A DNA stretch of 64,000 bases, from the NCBI GenBank assembly GCA_005408345.1, contig SEMN01000887.1, positions 62,001-126,000 of the forward strand, written 5' to 3'. Below are positions 61,541-64,000 of the stretch, piece by piece. A program made the translations under genes and the position numbers. The notes beneath the pieces were generated by a model. It was not told where the DNA came from. It ran no database searches and saw nothing but the letters and a program-made list of their open reading frames with translations. This DNA is from Macquaria australasica. Lineage: Eukaryota; Chordata; Actinopteri; Centrarchiformes; Percichthyidae. How positions within the stretch are numbered: position 1 is the first letter of the stretch; each line of letters opens with the position of its first letter.

Positions 61541-64000
61541 TCCCAAAGATTTCCTTTAAAGAAGTTTGGGAACCACCTGGACTAAAGTGTGGTACAGCAG
61601 TGGTTACCAAAGTAGGGTCTGGGATTTAAGAGCTTCCTAAATACAGTGACAATTAGTTAAATTTCACTATCGCTCTTAGTATGATGACAGAATTTAGACT
61701 CTACAGTGATCAATTGTCTTTTCCTCCGCTGTGTCTGCACTGTCTGATCTATCACCTCATCGTCTAAAGTCTTATCAAACAGGAGTCCATGTTCTGGTGT
61801 ATATCTGTCCGGGCAATTTGCACATTTGCAAAAAAGATTGTGAAGCCACTGTAGGAGTGTATCCAGTCATGACACAAATATGTGACCTTTCTCCTCTAAG
61901 GCTTTCTCTTCAGCTTGAACAACTCCCCCCCAAAGAGGGCATTCTTGGTCTCTCTCCTCATTTAGACTAATAACAAGTTGCTGTTCCCTTCTTAATTCAC
62001 TGTTTGACCTGCCAAATGACTCTTTTGTCCACCTTGAGGTGTGGGATATTTTTTGCCTCAGGCTTTAAAGAGTTCATTGCAAATTGGTACCTTGATGGCC
62101 TGCTAACTCTGCTAATCGTCCAGCAAGGCGTGAGCTGCAGCTGCTGACCTCTGGTCATCAGGGGCTCAGTGATCAAAGCAAAAGGCAGAAAGTTATACGT
62201 GATTTGGGAATTGTCATTATCTTTACAATTACTATTTGATACATTTTATATCAGGTAGGCTAGGTGTGTGTGGATATGATTAATATCTTACTTGAAAGAG
62301 ACTACCCGTCAATAGCTATTAATCATACTTATCCATTGTGTCATTCCACCAAGGCCATTATGGACCATTATAGGATCTGTTGATGTTTGCCGACATGAGG
62401 CACAGCAACAGTTAATGGTCTAGGTCCCTGAGGAATGCATGCACCGTCACGCTTTCCCTCTTTGCATCGGACACCTGGCCCTCTTTCAGTGCCACCGTGC
62501 CATTTACATCTCAAAGGGGGACGACCAAGAAGGCTCTCTCTGTGCTCCCTTCCTTACTCCAGAAATGATCTGATTTATCTCTTCATCAACGGAAATATAT
62601 GCCTTTAGAGGGCCATCCCGCCTCTCTCATCCCCAGCTAGTAGAGATGGGAGAGGGAGCAGTAAAAGGAGAGACTTGTGATCCTCCGTGTGATCCGAGAC
62701 CCAACGGACCCCTGTCACAGTGCTTGATTCATGTGATGCGGGTGACTTTCTCTCTGCTCCCCGGCTCAATGTGTTAAGGCACGGGGGGTTGAGGTGGAGG
62801 GGGGGCTGGCATAACGCAAAGCAAAGGCGCCTGTGTTCCTGAGGTATCCGATTCCCACGTTTGATGGAGCATGACAGGTTGGCTCAGGTCAAATTAAAAG
62901 GCCGCAGTAACAAATATGAGGGCAGACATTGTGATCGTCTGTGCAGGTGAACTTTCCGTGGCAGTGAGAATAAAAAGTTATTTATTGCACCGAGGGAAAA
63001 CATTAGTCTTTGTGGCATTAAGAGGGGGATCCCTGTGCGAGGGCCAGGGTGGATAATTGAATCATCCCTGTGTTGTTCTTTCAGCGTGGACCTCTTATGT
63101 TCACCTGCCAAAGGAAAAGCCCTCACTTTTATCTTCCTCTCTTAGCATTATGGATGACTGTGTCCTTTTCCACATCAGACTTTTAAAATAAATGATTTAT
63201 AACTGTCCTTTATTTGCTACAGCATTGTAGGATGTACGTCATGAATACTGCCTGTCTCCAGTCTCTGGCCCTGTAGGTTTCTTCTTGAATGGAGACGGGA
63301 CAGCTCTCTTTCCAGACATTTATAAATATTCTCCATCCTCCGGCTCCTGTCAGCTATGTCTGACCACCCTAAACAAAGACTACTGTTAAATAATGTTATA
63401 AATGCCTGCCAATGTTTTAAGTCTGGAGCAGGCTCAATTATTCCATCATGTGACATACGAGGCTCTGTGTACCTTGGAAATGTAGTTTTGGCACCTATTC
63501 TGTTTCCACTGCATAATTTTGCTTCCATTTACGGTCTACAAATGGCTATATAAACGGTTAAAACTTAGCTGGTAAATTCAACATAGAATAACAACCAAAA
63601 GTTCTCACGGGTGCATTTAGCAAAGTACTTTAAATGTCATCACAGTTCTTATTCCAGGTACTCCCAGTGGACACACCGCCCTACATTAGGGACCGTACGA
63701 AAATTATTTCGGCGGGGAGGGGGGGCTGAACCTTATGTTTGACTTTGACTCTGAAAAAATAAGAAAAAAATGCAGCACCCTCCCCCCCTAATTTCTCAAC
63801 TCTGATTTTAAGTTTAATACGTTAATGGGAATAATAATTTTTACAGAGCCCAAATCCCACATCAGGAGTGGTATTAGTAATTGCCAAAAAGATGTCAAAA
63901 ATGACAAATAGTGCCTTCTGTTTGCTGCTCTCTATTTTTGAACTTAGAGGTACTAAATAAACAGTTATTAACCTTCTCACTAAATAACAGGACGCAGGCT

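Larger units (their letters stand above)
60841..64000. other. intergenic DNA downstream of tbc1d10a
   Basis: Apart from the two repeats annotated separately, I see no supported gene. A 103-codon minus-strand ORF at 63217-63528 and an 80-codon one at 62884-63126 show no recognisable protein features. The stretch from about 62400 to 63540 has more balanced composition and homeodomain- or SOX-like words and may be regulatory (see findings). Near 63700-63800 there are G-rich and C-rich runs facing each other (ggggaggggggg and ccctcccccc) that could pair. Confidence 0.5.

Noticed and set aside
63217..63528. 103-codon minus-strand ORF as a gene
   Set aside because: No domain, no splice context, no recognisable relatives; kept only as part of a possible non-coding element.

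Overview
This window is vertebrate nuclear DNA, almost certainly from a ray-finned fish and probably a percomorph. Two things point there: small exons with GT-AG introns encode proteins that read as clear orthologues of human genes, and the non-coding DNA carries several dispersed repeats I recognise from percomorph genomes (a tRNA-headed SINE, 'tatagcgcc'-type repeat, 'attaatcgattaat'-type repeat, palindromic MITEs). It holds no operons, CRISPR arrays or phage genes, and I see no undescribed multi-gene system. Gene identities come from remembered family sequences; no search was run.

Layout. 1-5818 (+): 3' half of a Deltex E3 ubiquitin ligase gene, best read as dtx1 (RING plus Deltex C-terminal domain); its 5' end lies outside. 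5819-12409: non-coding interval between two genes that converge tail to tail. 12410-27663 (-): complete rasal1, a Ras GTPase-activating protein, 21 coding exons, 818 codons before the stop. 27664-28417: shared head-to-head promoter region. 28418-29630 (+): complete dgcr6, 5 exons. 29631-33781: dgcr6 3' UTR, a decayed LINE fragment and the slc7a4 upstream region. 33782-37601 (+): complete slc7a4, 4 coding exons. 37602-41778: slc7a4 3' UTR plus a possible orphan antisense terminal exon. 41779-44864 (-): complete ccdc157, 9 coding exons. 44865-45187: compact divergent promoter. 45188-49919 (+): complete sf3a1, 15 coding exons, a U2 snRNP splicing factor. 51048-58815 (+): complete tbc1d10a, 9 coding exons, a Rab GAP. 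58816-64000: its 3' UTR, repeats and non-coding DNA with no supported gene.

The genes do not form a pathway. They form a synteny block: dtx1-rasal1 corresponds to human 12q24, dgcr6 and slc7a4 to 22q11.21, and ccdc157-sf3a1-tbc1d10a to 22q12.2, the last with the human order and relative orientations kept. The parts most worth checking are the ccdc157/sf3a1 bidirectional promoter (ZNF143-like, ETS, CCAAT and RFX X-box motifs), a palindromic X-box in a rasal1 intron, an upstream ORF before tbc1d10a, a microsatellite serving as the 3' splice-site tract of a ccdc157 exon, and the orphan exon antisense to slc7a4.
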